The notes beneath the pieces were generated by a model. The model was given only the letters and a program-made list of their open reading frames with translations. It did no database searches and was not told where the DNA came from. From assembly GCA_963669155.1 (NCBI GenBank), contig OZ022578.1:14375900-14439899 (forward strand): 64,000 nt of DNA. Direction: 5' to 3'. This DNA is from Arbacia lixula. Its lineage: Eukaryota; Echinodermata; Echinoidea; Arbacioida; Arbaciidae. Positions within the stretch are counted from its first letter, which is position 1, and each line of letters starts with the position of its first letter. Both the position numbers and the translations under genes were made by a program. This document shows positions 22,058 through 35,830 of the stretch, one piece after another.

Positions 22058-22230
22058 AAAGAGGGGGAGAGGGAAAGGAAGGGAGAAAGAAAGAAGGGAA
22101 GGAAGGGGTGGACTGGAGGGAGGGAGACAGAGAACATCAGTAGAAGGAAAGAAGAGACAGACATACAGACAGACAGACAGACAGACAGGTGGACAAACAA
22201 TCATGCAGACACAGAAGTGAGGGTATAAGG
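21993..22230. repeat. AT/GA and ACAG low-complexity block
   Basis: A short (AT)n, then about 45 bp of (GA)n, purine-rich sequence and an (ACAG)n run at about 22160-22190. Confidence 0.9.
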
Positions 22231-24480
22231 GAGAGAACTTGAGGAAACAGGAAGTATATGTGACTTTATTAAGATGGAAAATGATCAGGTTTGAAAAATA
22301 AAGTGTCTGTCCCTCATTTGTTTTTACAATTGACATAATGCATATCTGAACTATTAATTCAAGAATGTAATTCTTCATAAAACAACATGAGGTGTTGACA
22401 TTGTATGAACTTTGTACCTGTGTACATGACTGCTCATATTTGTATAGGATCCATTAGTGGCATCATTTTAAGTGGCAATCCTTATCATTTTCTGCTAATA
22501 GACAGTTTTATAGCATCAAGATCTATACCCTTCCACATGACTCATACGCATACAACAATTGTTTGTTATTTTACAGAAGAAACTCTTTGAAAACCTATTT
22601 CCTTTAGAAACAGTTGTCACTCAATGTACTTAGAACTATGGTTTGAAGGCTAATTTTTCCAAATTATGTCGCACCTTTCAAAATTGCTGTTATGCTCAAA
22701 TATTTATGTTCAAAACCTACCTAGTATTCTTAAGTTTCATATGATTTGGCTTGTTCCATTTATATAATTTTTGACCAGTTTACTTGGACACAACTGTCTA
22801 CTGACTGTACCATTTTGCCCGATTTAGACCATTTCTGGGAATAAAATCAGCGTTGTACTTGTGTTCATATCCTTAACATGGTGTTTTTGGAAACTCTGAT
22901 TCAAAATTGAAAATCTAAGGAAACCCTGCTTTTGATGAAGACATCTGCAAAGTCATCCTTGGGTTGCTTTTTGGTGGTGTATTTACATGGATGGATATGC
23001 GTTTTACATGTGGAAACCCATTCATTCCAGAAACAAAATCTTGCTAAATAGTTCTTGTTTTATACATTCTGCAAAATTTTGGTTTCAAGGGCTGACTTGA
23101 TGTATTTATTATGCCATTTCTCTAAACGCTTAAAGAATGGTTGTGAAAACAAATCAAAGTGCTATCCCCTATAAATTTCTGACTGTCAAGAGCATAACAG
23201 TTGACATGAACACAAAGTCCAGACTGAAGTGTATTTGCTCAGCCAAGACATTTTTTTCTTGTCCCGCCGTTTTGAATCACACAGTTCAAGAGTCTCGCTA
23301 AGACTGACGGAACCCTGGGTAGGAGAACTGTGGTCACAGATTATACACTAAGCATTGGAAAGAGAGAGAGAGATTAAAAAAAGCTGAAATGTGTGCTTTT
23401 CTGAATGTAAACAGATTGATTTTGTTTGCATTGGTTGCGTTCGTATCCTTGATCAGGCATATCATTGCGAACATATTCATATAGCTGATGTGCATTGGAA
23501 TTGTGTCGGACGTAACATTTAATATCACATAGGAACTTAAGTGTACTTGGACTGGGGGCCTGACAGCTGTGTGATGTGATATTGTGGATTTATACTCGCA
23601 CACATAGGACTTGTACAGGATGCATAGACTCAGTGAGTATACGATTGAAGCAGGAATGTTGGTATGGAATTGTTTAATGTTAATGTAGGGATTCTTTTGT
23701 TCTTAAAGGAAGCAACAGAAGAACATTAGAGAGCTAGTGTTGACTTTACATGTCATGTTCAGACATGTCAGGAAATGGATTGGTGCAACAGGTGTATACC
23801 AGGGTTTCCGAAGCCAAGCCCCAAACTGCTAGTGGTATGAAACCTGCTTTAATAGTGACAACGTGCCTATAAAAGCCAAATTCTTTGTATCCTTGCGAAC
23901 AATGTTTTTCATTGAAACTTGTCTTAGAGTACCCTGTACATAAATACTGAATTTCTTGTTTTCCCATAGCAGTCTTTATATCCTAGTTGTACATTGTATT
24001 TATATTATTTGCATTGGTTTCATGGATGTCTTCGTACTATATTTACATATATTAAATATTACATTTTATGAATAACAATGTGTATGTGACATTCTGATAA
24101 AATACATATGAATTCAATCCCATCTCCTATGGCCGACCAGCTGGTAGGATTTGGGGATTCACAATAAAGACCTGAGGGGTTTGTTTTTGTTGAGAACAAT
24201 ATCCATATTTAAAACAGGAGATGATCCCAGAATAAAGCCAGCTGGCGGTATATGTCACTAGCAGGCACTGGGCTCCACATGGCTGGACCCACTGCTGTTA
24301 CCCATAATGGGGATAACCAAACTGAACAAGATTCCCAGACCAAAGACCCCGCTCATTGTTACAGGCATGTACGCAAAGGCGCCAAACAATAATAGACGTG
24401 TGATCAGGAAGAGTAAGAAAACATACATGTAGGACGGATCCCTGCCTTGCATACATGCATGCATGCATGTATGCTCGCTA
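22231..24480. other. Non-coding interval
   Basis: About 2.2 kb without an ORF, domain or splice pattern that I can defend. No clear repeat. Confidence 0.5.
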
Positions 24481-25480
24481 GACTGGTCAGGTAGCAAGGG
24501 CGGAGGTCTTTTCAGGTTGACAGCACCATGTGACGGTTACAAGGTTTCTGCAAATGCGATTTGGGCTAAATCGGGGTATAAAAAAATGATAGCTGTGCCT
24601 CAAAGACATCATTGTGAATTTGATGTGACCCCATGATACATGTAGCTGTCCACATTCAAATTCAGTTTTGATTAATGGAGAGTTATTGGGTTTTAGGATT
24701 GATGTGGAATTAATGTACCTTGATGCTTTTCGTTTAGGTATGTATGATTTGTATACTATTTGTGGCATAGAGAAGAACTCTTAAAAGTGCTACAAAGACA
24801 CCATGTGACCCAATAAAAGCTACCACATTCAAATTAGGTTTTGATTAAGAGAGTTATGTTTTTTAGAGATTAACTCAGAGTAGATTCATACTCCATGTTT
24901 AGACAGGCAGATGGAAATATTTCTACTCTCTGTGACAAGATTTCCTTCAATGTAATTTTGGCAAAATTGGGGTTAAGAAATAAAAGTGCTTCTTCCAAGA
25001 CATTGTGAGTTTGATCCAACTGGATAATAGCTGCCACATTTACATTTTATTTTTGATTTTGAAAGTTTTGGATGGATTTAATGCAGGCAGAAGTATTTCT
25101 TCCCTCTGTTTCAGGATTTCCCTTAATGCCATTTAGGCTAAAGGGGGTAAAAAGATAACATGTCCTCAAAGACATCATTGTGAGCTTGATACAATCTTTT
25201 AAAAGCTGCCACATTCAAATTAAGTTTTGATTGAGAGAGTTACAGTGCTCAGGGAATAATATAGAGCAGTTTGTATAGGCATTCTATAGACAGAAGCATT
25301 TATACTCACTGTTAGCATTACAAGGTCTCTTTAAATGCAATTTGGGCAAAAAGGCTGAAAATACGAGCGTCTCAAAGACGTCATTGTTTGTTTAACATGA
25401 TCCAATAAAAGTTGTTCACATTCAAATGAAGTTTTTACATCCAGAGTTACGATGTCCAGAGATTAATACTGAAGAGCTTG
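24481..25480. repeat. Diverged tandem repeat, about five copies
   Basis: The blocks tgcaatttgggcaaaa, ctcaaagacatcattgtga, ccacattcaaattaagttttgatt and agagagttac recur in the same order. The aaagaca marker falls near 24601, 24793, 24992, 25167 and 25373, giving units of about 175-206 bp with heavy divergence. It is non-coding and looks like an old satellite or local amplification. Confidence 0.8.
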
Positions 25481-26580
25481 CTGCTACTTGCTTCCAAAGG
25501 CATAAAGACAAAAAGTTTTCTTCTTACTGCTGTGTGGAATTGTATTATTCACTCTTTCTCTGTCAGGCAAAGTCAACGCTCAGGGATTTGTGTGGATTTC
25601 CAGTGAAAAATAATATAATACCAAGTAGTTGCATGCTGAAAAAGAGCTAAAAGGCTTAAGTGCACGTACAGGTAATGCCATGTAATCAGGATGAAGAAGA
25701 GCTCTGCTTTGGGGGAAACATCTACCAATGTAAATAATGGATTCAATCCACTTATACTCATCCTCCTTTCTGTCAAACCAAGTGCAATATACATTCTCTT
25801 GTCAACATGTACTCCTTTTTATGATGTCAGTTATGTTCTGTACTTTGAATTCTTTGGTCTTTATTGTATCGATTTCCTGGAAATATTTGCCTCTTTGATG
25901 GCATAATGCTCGTCTACCAGGAAAAGAAATTTACAGCACACTGACCTGGGCATACGGCATTATCTCCTTGCATAATTATGTGTAGGATGGTTATTGTGTT
26001 TACTGAGATCCAGTGCTACAGGAGGTAGTGTCCTTCCATGCATGAAGTCCTGTGAATCTGTGAGAGTGTACCTGGGTATTGTGTTCAGGGAGATTTGGCA
26101 TCTTGCACAAAAGTGTCCTCCCAGTCTAAGCGTATAATCCTATGATAGTACTTACTTTTCAAAGGACCCTGGTTATACTGTTAACTTTTGTGGCATGGCC
26201 ACATGTTGTCTAAGACTTGCTTCAAGATATTGGAAAGCCCTTACATTTTATGGAGGTATAATGGGCATGTAACTTTCAGCAGTGATTGTAGTAATAATAA
26301 AAAAATAAAAAACCTAATTGGCTGGCTAATTTTGTTCATTTGCATGAGAAAAATCATTTCAGTGAATCATGTAGTACATGTGGAACATGTGAAACATGTT
26401 GAATGACAAGAAATATGGTGCATAGTTGTAGTAAAGCAGATATGCAATAGCACACCAAAGTATATAGTAAGGAGCAGTCCACAGGTAGAGGAAGTACTGC
26501 AGACTCAAAATGAGTACATTTTATGGAAGGCATAACCACTGAACTGTAACCTGACTTGTACTAGCCCCAGAGGAAGAAGG
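25481..26580. other. Non-coding interval
   Basis: No gene recognised. Confidence 0.5.
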
Positions 26581-26985
<405 letters not shown>

Positions 26986-28555
26986 TAAGCCCAAATCAGT
27001 GGTATGTGACCCATCACAGGGTATCTCTTATTGTCCATGGGTACAGGTGTGTGTCCATTCAGCCGGCTCACTGCCCCCACACACTCACCACTGCCCACTC
27101 ACTCTCTAGAGAGTTTCATTGCCCGGTATCACCACCGACCAGCCAGCCAGGCAGCCAGCCCAACCCGTGTTTGCTTCCCCCAACCAGATAGTCCAGTTAT
27201 CCACGTAAATGATGTTTGTCTAGGGTATGTTACACAGGGAATCTGAAGTGGTTTGTGGCAGTGCAGATGGGCTTGCAGTGGTCCCCCTGCCTTTTTTTTA
27301 ATGTCCCATTTTCTCTGCTTCTTTTGTTATCGCGCCCAGCTTGTCTTTGAGATTGGAATGTAGCACCATGGCATCGGGGCTGCTTTATGGAGGCGTTTTA
27401 TAGGGGCTAGATACAATTATCCCATGATAGCAGGGAGGTTATCCAGCCTGGAGTAGTAGGAGGTGATAGTGGGATCGGTCGATCCTGCAGTTATATCATC
27501 ATACCTGGTGGATGACGCCTGACACACACATCGCAGGCTTCATAGCTTTATGGCTTCTTATGGAATTATGCCTTTAATCTGCCTGTGGAATGCAGTATGA
27601 CATTGGAATACTTGGGAGTATATGTAATACCAGCGTATGTCCAGGAGTGTCAATAGTAAGAGGATTAAGCTCAATGTGAATCAGGCGAGGATTGAGCCAG
27701 ACTCCAAACTGACTGCCACAAACAAATTGTATCGGTTTCTTATATATGTGCTCACTTCTCATCAAATTACAATCATACCCGAGTATGCATGTTTAATTAA
27801 AGAACTAGCTTTGGTAGCCAGCAGATAGAGCAAATGTTGATCCAGACTCTCATACAGCGTTGTGTGGTTTGAACTGGAGGAAGAAGGAACTGGTATAGCT
27901 ACCGAGGAAAAAAGGAAGGAGTTACGCAGGTTTTATATGCATTGGTCGCGAGGCAAGACGCTCGGCACTGAGTTTTGCTAATTACTTCTACATGTGTGTG
28001 TGTGTGTGTGTGCTGTGTACAGATGCTTTCAGTTTCACCATATGATTCTTGTTCTTCACATTGCAGCGGCAGTGAGAGAAAGAGAGAGAGCCAATACGTC
28101 TGTAACAAAGGTCATTTGGGGCTCACTTTCAAATCATAAAGTAACGGAATTCCCACAATTTTACCGTGCGGAACTATTTCCTTGTGGTTGCGTGGTGGTA
28201 GTGGTCGTGGTCGTCTCTTCACACTGGCCCTGTGGGCGAGCTTCTTGACTTACAATGAAACCAGATGTCAAGTAGAGCCACATGATGTCACTGAGAGAAT
28301 TCCTGTAGTAATGGTGGCCATGGTTCATATCATTTCTTGAGGAGTATACTTTATATTTGTGCGTCTTTGGAATCAGTGGTGTCTTGTTGTTTTCTGCAAT
28401 TCGGAGGAAACATATATTTGGAATACATCTCAGTCATTTGCAGTCGTCGATCTATCTGTTGGTAAGTTGAAACCAGTAGCCTGTCATCAATTGTGATTAG
28501 TGTTGTGTTTTCATATCAGTCTATACCTGTGTTAATCTACCATGTTAATTTTTAT
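26986..28555. other. Non-coding interval
   Basis: No gene recognised. It contains a short (GT)n at about 27992-28012. Confidence 0.5.
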
Positions 28556-28745
28556 GGGGGTTGCTCTTTGCGAGAGGGAGGGAGAGTGAGAGATGGGGGG
28601 GGGGGGGGGGTAGGCAAAGGGAGAGAGAAATGGGGGGGGGGGTGGCAGCAGAGGGAGAAAGATATGGGGGAGAGAGACAGACAAACATAGAGATAGACAT
28701 GTATATGTAGACAGAAAGAGAGTAAGATCAAGAAAGAGGGGAAAC
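28556..28745. repeat. G-run and GA-rich low-complexity block
   Basis: Two long G homopolymers (near 28596 and 28632) in purine-rich sequence. Confidence 0.9.
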
Positions 28746-29750
28746 AAATAATGTTCCTCAGATGCTCTGTTTTTCAGTCAGTCCAGTCTATATTAAAGTC
28801 ACAGAGAGGCAGACAGACAGACATGCATGTACAGAGAGATAAAGATAGACAGACAGATATATATATATATATAGATATATTGCATTCTGCAATGGCCTGT
28901 GTATAATGCACAATGAGTGAGTACATGCAAGTATGTTATAAATGTAGAGGCACATATTTCTAAAGTGATATTTCTTTTATGAGAGCGCTGTTAGGCTCTT
29001 AGCGTGTCACAGTTGATCAGGGCCTAACAGTAGGAGATTAAAGTAGCATTCCGCCACAGTAATGAGACATAATGAGCACAGCATATTGCATTATGGGGAA
29101 TGTTGTTGTGTTAGGTATATTAGCCTCCCCACTGCCGTAGCAAGGCTTCTTTATGAGCATTTACAACAGCTCATTTTGCCAGGATACACAACCACATTAT
29201 ACATTATGTATGTTTATATTTTCATTTTTTTTTTGCTTTTTGCTTTTTTCGTCTTTTTCTTTGTAGGGTGTGATGGTTGTGGATGCACCTTTAAATTATA
29301 GTAACCAAAAGTTTGATTTACGTTTATCTATGGAGGTGCTGCCAATCATTATTATCATTATTACAAATATTAGTGGAAATAGTAGAAGCAGTAGTACCAG
29401 TGGCATCAATATCATTGCCCCTTCATTTTTTCTATCATCCTCTTCTTCAAATGTTATCATAGTAATTGATGCATAACATAATACTAATTTGCTTGATCTT
29501 ATTTCAAATGCATATAGCTCCACTATATTCAAGAAGGCCTTTGTATGTATATTTTCGCATGTCAATGTTGTAACAATTAAGCAGATACTGATTTGTGCCC
29601 AGTTATAAAGATAATTCTGGCATTGCTAATTCTGTCACTGAATATCCAGACAAGTTTGGTTGCTATCCTTGACATTTTAATTTATTCCACAAGTCAGTTT
29701 ATTGATTGTTGGACTAGGATAATACTCAGTGGACATCAATATTTACCTGT
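28746..29750. other. Non-coding interval
   Basis: Contains a short ACAG/AT low-complexity stretch near 28810-28875. No gene. Confidence 0.5.
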
Positions 29751-29755
29751 ATGTA

Positions 29756-29781
<26 letters not shown>
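29751..29781. repeat. (GT)n microsatellite
   Basis: About 14 GT units. Confidence 0.9.
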
Positions 29782-29786
<5 letters not shown>

Positions 29787-29907
29787 CTTTAGGGTAGGGT
29801 TAGATACTGTAAGTGAATTTCGAGTACATGAATAGTCCATAGAAGCATAGAAACAGTACACAAATTGTAGTTATTAGATTGATAAAAGCATTAATGTATT
29901 AAGTGCA

Positions 29908-30017
29908 GGGGTCATATTTATGAAACCTTACTAGCCTAGTAAATAACTTACAGTGTGTGTAGCTGAATACACTTTAGCAACTAACTAGGATTAGTAAAGT
30001 TTCATGAATATGGCCCC
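29908..30017. mobile_element. Small MITE, GGGGTCATATTTATGAAAC ends
   Basis: A 110-bp inverted repeat: ggggtcatatttatgaaacc at the left and gtttcatgaatatggcccc at the right, with further pairing inward (ttactagcctag against ctaggattagtaa). Non-coding. Confidence 0.75.
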
Positions 30018-30870
30018 TGATATTTTAATTAGAAAAAAGGCACCCTGAAACTATATTTTGCATTATACATGGATTTGTTATTTGCAGGTTTTTTCCTGCA
30101 TTGCAAGGGCTATCAGAATAGTAAACATATAAGCGGAGTTACTGATCAACATAATTTTCATATAGGAGGAATTACCCCATTATTATTACACAATACAAAC
30201 TTGGTAAATGAACATGTATGTGAAGAAATGTCGTTTGTCCCATTACCAATGTGCTATGGCAAATTTGTACAGGCTTAGTTTAGAAATATATAATAAAGGA
30301 AAATTCAGAGCAGGATTTTAGCTGAAGTTATTTTGGAGGAAATTAATTAAACACTTTGTCATATTTTGGTGGTGCAAGGTGGTCATAATTTCAAATGATT
30401 CAATTGTGCCAAAAATATCCCTTTACTGTAGACGGGTCCTATTGCGTGTTCATTCAGTATCATTAACGCTGTAGAAGCGAAACACTGTGCGTTATTAATG
30501 AAGCAAGGCTAATGTGAAGATGATTCATTGATCTAAGTACCAGGCTTGTTGACTTTCGTCCCAACCTTCTTGTCCTCATCAATTTGTGTGCATATGATTA
30601 AAGTGAAGGCTCTGTTTCATTAAAGGGGAAGATACTCAAGTGGGGAGGAGCGGGACTAAAGTGTGTGGAGCTATTTATTGGAATTCCTGTCTGGAGCTGT
30701 GCAAGAGCATCCTGTTTGTCTGCTCAACTATCTGTGCATCATTTTGTTGATAAATTACTTTTTTTTAGTATCCTATGGTATTATCTAGTATTTCCTGTGT
30801 TCATCGGAATCGGCAAGGTGTTATTACCATCCCATATTTAGAGGCCAGCCCTTGCCTGCAGTCTCCAAAG
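30018..30870. other. Non-coding interval
   Basis: No gene recognised. Confidence 0.5.
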
Positions 30871-31342
30871 TGGCGTCTTCATTAGCCCGATGTGGCGAAA
30901 TAGCCAGCTATTTCGTGATCGGGGTAGCTAGCCAGATAACGAAATAGCTATATGCGTCTTCATCAGCCAGATCAGGCAAAATAGCTAGCAATTTGGTCAA
31001 GAGTTTTTCCCAAGAAATTTTGGGCTCGATGGCCAAATAGTGAGATAACTCGTGACTAGCTCGCTATTTCGTGTGGCATCTCTATTAGCCTGAAATGTTC
31101 TCAATCCCATCATGCATCAGGGCACACTCCAGAGCACCAGGAACAGCTGAAGGCGAGCTTACTACCGAAGCCATGCGGCCGGAGCCTATTTCCATCACAC
31201 ATTGCGCATGCGCGAACATCAAGATAATTCATGCGTCCCTAGTTTTGAGCTCATGAAGACGCGATTGCAACCTCAGGCTTGTTTACCAGATAGGCAAACT
31301 AGCTTGCTATTTTGTCAGATTGGGCTAATACGGACGCACCTA
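30871..31342 (+). mobile_element. MITE, TAGGTGCGTCTTCATTAGCC family, copy 2
   Basis: Left end tggcgtcttcattagcccga, right end gggctaatacggacgcaccta. Same internal order as copy 3 and opposite to copy 1. The terminal core and aaatagc words recur internally. Confidence 0.8.
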
Positions 31343-33823
31343 TTGATACATGCTTGGAAATATATATTGACATACGGTCCTAGAATAAATGATCTGTATT
31401 CGGTGATGCATTCCAAACTGAAGGACATCCACAAAACTACATATTTGAGAAGAAAAAAAAATGAGGTCGCAGAAACTGATCACCAATTTGCCATACTTAA
31501 CCTATGGTCCCATTTCAGCTGCATTAATCCCAGCCATAACTCAGCCATGGGGTGTTCCATGACCTTGATCTTTCCCCTGAGGGGGGGGGGGGGGCAACCC
31601 AACAACAAGGGCAGCTCTTATGATCAGTACCATGCAGGTGAAGAGTGTGCAGGTGGCGCTCAGGGCAGAGGGGGTCAGCCAGAGTCTGGACATATTCTGG
31701 GTCAAAGTCTTGACTTTTGTATTTGGAGTTGTTTGGCAGTGTTCTGTTTCTGTGTAATCAAAGCTTACAGGCACTTAGTGTGGCTCGCAGATTCCAATTC
31801 GCTTTTTAAAACTTCTCACAATTTTTTATCTTTTTTTAAAGAGCATCGGTCAATGTGGAGAGTCATTAGTACATAGTCCATTATTTTTCCAAATTGAATA
31901 TTGCAGCATGCATTAATTAAACATGTAGCGACGCCGCATAGATTTTCAACTATCAACGGCTCTTGCTTTAGGGATTAAGGGCAGTCCTCACTCCTTTAGA
32001 TTGAGAGTCAACTGATAATATATCATTTAGAGGAGATTCTATCACGTAACAAATTGACAGATTAGAGTCCTACAGAATAAAAGAAGAATGAAAGAGAAAG
32101 CTCTAGAGACAGATTTAGATCTTACCATTGTGGAGAGTTCACTTGGGTAGAAGGAAGTTGTGCATATGTAGGCATGTAATTGAGACTACATTTGTAAGTG
32201 CCACTAGTTGAGAAATAAGAAACCCAGTTTCTATTTCTGTACTTGAGAAATGAATGTGGTGTGTGATATATATGATGGATCTCTCATATTTTAACATTTT
32301 ATTTCAAAACCTACGTGTAGTTCCTTGTTATTTTGAATTAATTTGTGGAGGAAGTCCTCTCTCTGTTATAATGTTTTGGTATTTAGACCAATGATACGCC
32401 CCAGTCAAGTAGAGCGGCATTTTGTTTGACACTGAAGGTGAGTGGGCAGTGTTATTAAAGCGTTATGTGCACGTACATGTTCGTGACTAGCAGAAGGAAT
32501 TTCACATCACATTACTTTATTTGATCTGGCTGACATTTATGTACATGCTGTAGACATTATACATGATGCTATTTAACCTGCTGGCTGGATACTGAATGCC
32601 CTTTTCATTTGGATCTTTGGTTTGAAAGCGCATATATGGCCTTGTGGGTAGCTGATAATCCATTTTTTTATATGTACCATAAAAAGATGAAAGTCTAGTC
32701 ATGCCCACACCCAGAAAATGGTATAAACTCAAAAGGAAGACTCTATCATGGAGATTTTCCGTGTATTTGCTCTGCATAATTTATGTCGATGACGTAAATG
32801 GTTTTCAGGATGTTTCTCAGCTGTAGGTCATTTGTTATAGACATGCGAGTATGTTGAGTATGTCGGTAGTGTTTGAGACAACTCTTAAAGAAATTGTTGA
32901 GGGTTTCATTCTCAAATTGTGCCACATGGCATAGGACTTAAAAAACAGTACTAGCAAAATGTATCTATACTTTGAATACGAAAATTATTACTTTCATGCA
33001 CATGCAATGTATAAATTGTTGGCAGAAGCTCATACTGTAATAAATCAAATTTCTGATCCTTTCAAACAGATTTACAGATTCTCCCAATGCTCTGATCTCA
33101 AATTCATTCCAGATTTAAGAAATTAATGCTCATCTTTTGAACATTAATTCACAATGTCAGACAATTGAAATGTGATGAATGCCTACACAGTGTGTTAATA
33201 TAATCAATCCCACAAGACTGGGTCATTTCTTGAAACACACCATGATATGAAAAACAGAGTCTTATCCCGTCAGTCATTTCAGCCAATGTTCATGTCATAA
33301 TGAAACATACAAACAGACCTATATTTGGAGAACTTACACTCCCCAACAATGTTGCAACAAATTTTAGGATGCTTAACACAATTTCAAAATATCATTTCTA
33401 GTATTTGACATTTCAAACTAGAACAAACGTTTTTCCAGTCAGAATACGAATAGAAACCACACCATTTGGTATGAATATCATGTACATTACTGATGTGGTT
33501 TCAAACCGGCATACTTTCCTGCTCATACACGTTACCATGGCACACACACTTTCTCATTCCGAACATGAAGAGGGTTGTGGATGGTGATTGAGGTAGAGAT
33601 ACTAGCATGAATGCTTAATGTCCAGGAGTGATTGGGAAATCCCCCAGGCTGGTTGCCATGGGATCGACTGGCTTACACTTAATTTCCCCTGTTCGGTTAC
33701 CCCTGTCCTCCGTGTTCTCCCCCTTGATGATAAATTCAGTGCTCATGCAGGATTCAACAATCTGCCAGGGTTTCAATTCACTTCAGTTTATAATTTTTTC
33801 TTGTTTACTAACAAATCCACCTT
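31343..33823. other. Non-coding interval
   Basis: About 2.5 kb with no defensible gene. A G-run lies near 31580. A 224-codon plus-strand frame beginning at 31202 starts inside MITE copy 2 and crosses the G-run; I treat it as spurious. Confidence 0.5.
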
Positions 33824-34508
33824 TTAACTCTTTGCCCGCCACGCACTCTATCTCCCCTGCGCCACATTAATTCCAAGGTGCCACACTCAGAGGGGTTTTG
33901 CATGCACTGTCTTATTCCACTTCCAATAACTTTTTATTGGTTTGTCATGATGAAAAAAAAATGTGTAGCTAAGTCTAAGATAAACTTATACTCATGCCAA
34001 TGGTATCATTTTTTCATGTATAATATCATAGATTCTGAGAATTACAAGTTTACATTCTGTCTGCAAATTATTGTTTTGGAGGCATATATACCTCTTATAT
34101 TCAATATTTCCTAATGAAGGTTATTCTCTAAGTTAGTTCATAGAAAAGATGTGTTCTTTAGCTTTCATTACATACCAAACCCATGTCTTTTTGGGAATAA
34201 TGAGCCAAGCAATTAAGGATTTAAATGGGGCATTCAAAAAGAGTAAGCTAACAATGAGCTAAACTTCTCTATTGGAATTGACCCTGGGTACTTCTCAATA
34301 GACTTCCTGTCCTAGGAGACTTCCTGCCTATTGATACTTTAATCCCCTTATTGTTATATACTATGCAATACACTCGTCGCTTTTGTATGTGTGTGCGCAC
34401 AATACAATTAAATGCGTTCCGTATGCATCGTGCGCGAAATGTGACTTGAGTCGAACTTGGCAGCCCGCTGTATGTGCCGCGAGTCGAACGAAGCGGGCAA
34501 AGAGTTAA
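33824..34508. mobile_element. piggyBac-type MITE with TTAA ends
   Basis: A 685-bp element. The left end TTAACTCTTTGCCCGC and right end GCGGGCAAAGAGTTAA are perfect inverted repeats, and both terminal tetramers are TTAA, the target duplication specific to piggyBac transposases. The ctctttgcccgcc terminus resembles piggyBac-family ends in general form. No transposase is encoded, so it is non-autonomous. Confidence 0.75.
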
Positions 34509-34599
34509 GAGGTGCTCACATTTCGCCATGTAGCTACTCCTGTCTATGATGTAGGAGAGAACACTGCAGAATGTGGGGGTGTCAAAACTCTTTAATAAG

Positions 34600-34806
34600 C
34601 CATTTTCGTAACATATTCGCAACTTTCCCCCTAACTGCCTGTATACATCCACCTGTATTTCATGATTCAGTTTTAGTGGGTAGAACAAACTCTGAATCTA
34701 TTAGTTGTTACAACTTGGACAAACCTCGGACAAGCTTTGGGGTTACCATTTTAGTAACATATTGTTTGGACGACATGAATAAAACTTGCATACGTAACGA
34801 AAATGG
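34600..34806. mobile_element. MITE, CCATTTTCGTAAC family, copy 1
   Basis: A 207-bp element with inverted ends ccattttcgtaacatattcgc and gcatacgtaacgaaaatgg. The inner block attagttgtta...caagctttggggttaccatt is shared with copies at 37301 and 53066. Confidence 0.8.
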
Positions 34807-35325
34807 TCAATTGAACATCACTTTGTGTAATTATATTATTAGTGTTTTGAATACTTTGGAAGTTTGGATATGTATTTTGTTACACATATATTTACTTTCT
34901 AAGTACATTAGACTTTCATACAAAGTAGCAGTGGCCAAATCATTGCACATTTGAACTCTATGCTCTCTCCTGTGCCTCTCCAAACTATGTCTCTCTTTAA
35001 CACCAAGACATAATACTTATAACATCCATCCTTCCATAATATTGATTTAATGCTTTCTTAGTATTGAATTCATGTGGTGTTGAGGAAGATGTTCTGCAGT
35101 TGTTCTTTTTATTCTTAATCTTGACTCATACATCTATAGGCTTACAAATGTGATACAAACTCACCCTCAATGAAACACAGATAAAACATTTCCAGAACAT
35201 GAGGTCTAGCATGGATGAACGAGAGAAATCCAGACACATACATCACTTAGGGGAAATCAGGAATGATTCATTCACTTTGGGGGGTGGGTGAGGTTGGTGA
35301 TTGATACTAATGATGATGATGACAA
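34807..35325. other. Non-coding interval
   Basis: No gene recognised. Confidence 0.5.
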
Positions 35326-35727
35326 TATTGCACATGTTAATGAGAAATATCAAGACTTTAGAAGGCTAGGAATGATCCATATCATGGGGAGGGGAAAGTT
35401 ATGGGAATGGTGATGAATATGTTGAACTTTATAACATGAGGCTGTACATATTAATGAGAAATATCAAGACTCTAGAAGGCTAGGAATGATCCATATCATG
35501 GGGAGGGGAAAGTTATGGGAATGGTGATGAATATGTTGTACTTTATAACATGAGGCTGTACATATAAATGAGAAACATCAAGACTGTTGAAGACTTGGAA
35601 TGATCCATTTGCTATGGGGGGGGGGGGACATGGATGGGGGAAGGGGGAGTGATGGGAATAATGATGATGATGGTGATGATGATGGTGATGATGATGATGA
35701 TGGTGATGGTGATGGTGATGGTGATGG

Positions 35728-35759
<32 letters not shown>

Positions 35760-35830
35760 GTTATGTAATGCCATGCAGCGACAGCAATATGAATGAGAAA
35801 CACCCAGAGTCGTTAATATTAGGAATGATC
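35326..35830. repeat. 114-bp tandem repeat with GAT expansion
   Basis: The marker tgagaaatatcaagac occurs at 35341, 35455 and 35569 (exact 114-bp spacing), then again, altered, at 35794. The first two full units are almost identical (aggaatgatccatatcatgg, ggggaaagttatgggaatgg). In the last unit the gatgatg part has expanded into about 100 bp of (GAT/GGT)n at 35657-35760. Weaker related units lie upstream near 35235 and downstream near 36020. Confidence 0.9.

Noticed and set aside
21336-22378. Ser/Leu-rich minus-strand ORFs
   Set aside because: Translations of (GA)n microsatellites.
31202-31876. 224-codon plus-strand ORF
   Set aside because: It begins inside a MITE and crosses a G homopolymer; no family resemblance.
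34269-34688. 139-codon minus-strand ORF
   Set aside because: Spans the right end of the piggyBac-type MITE and part of another MITE; composed of repeat sequence.
35326-35600. Regular direct repeats considered as a CRISPR array
   Set aside because: Units are contiguous 114-bp tandem copies without unique spacers, in a eukaryotic genome.
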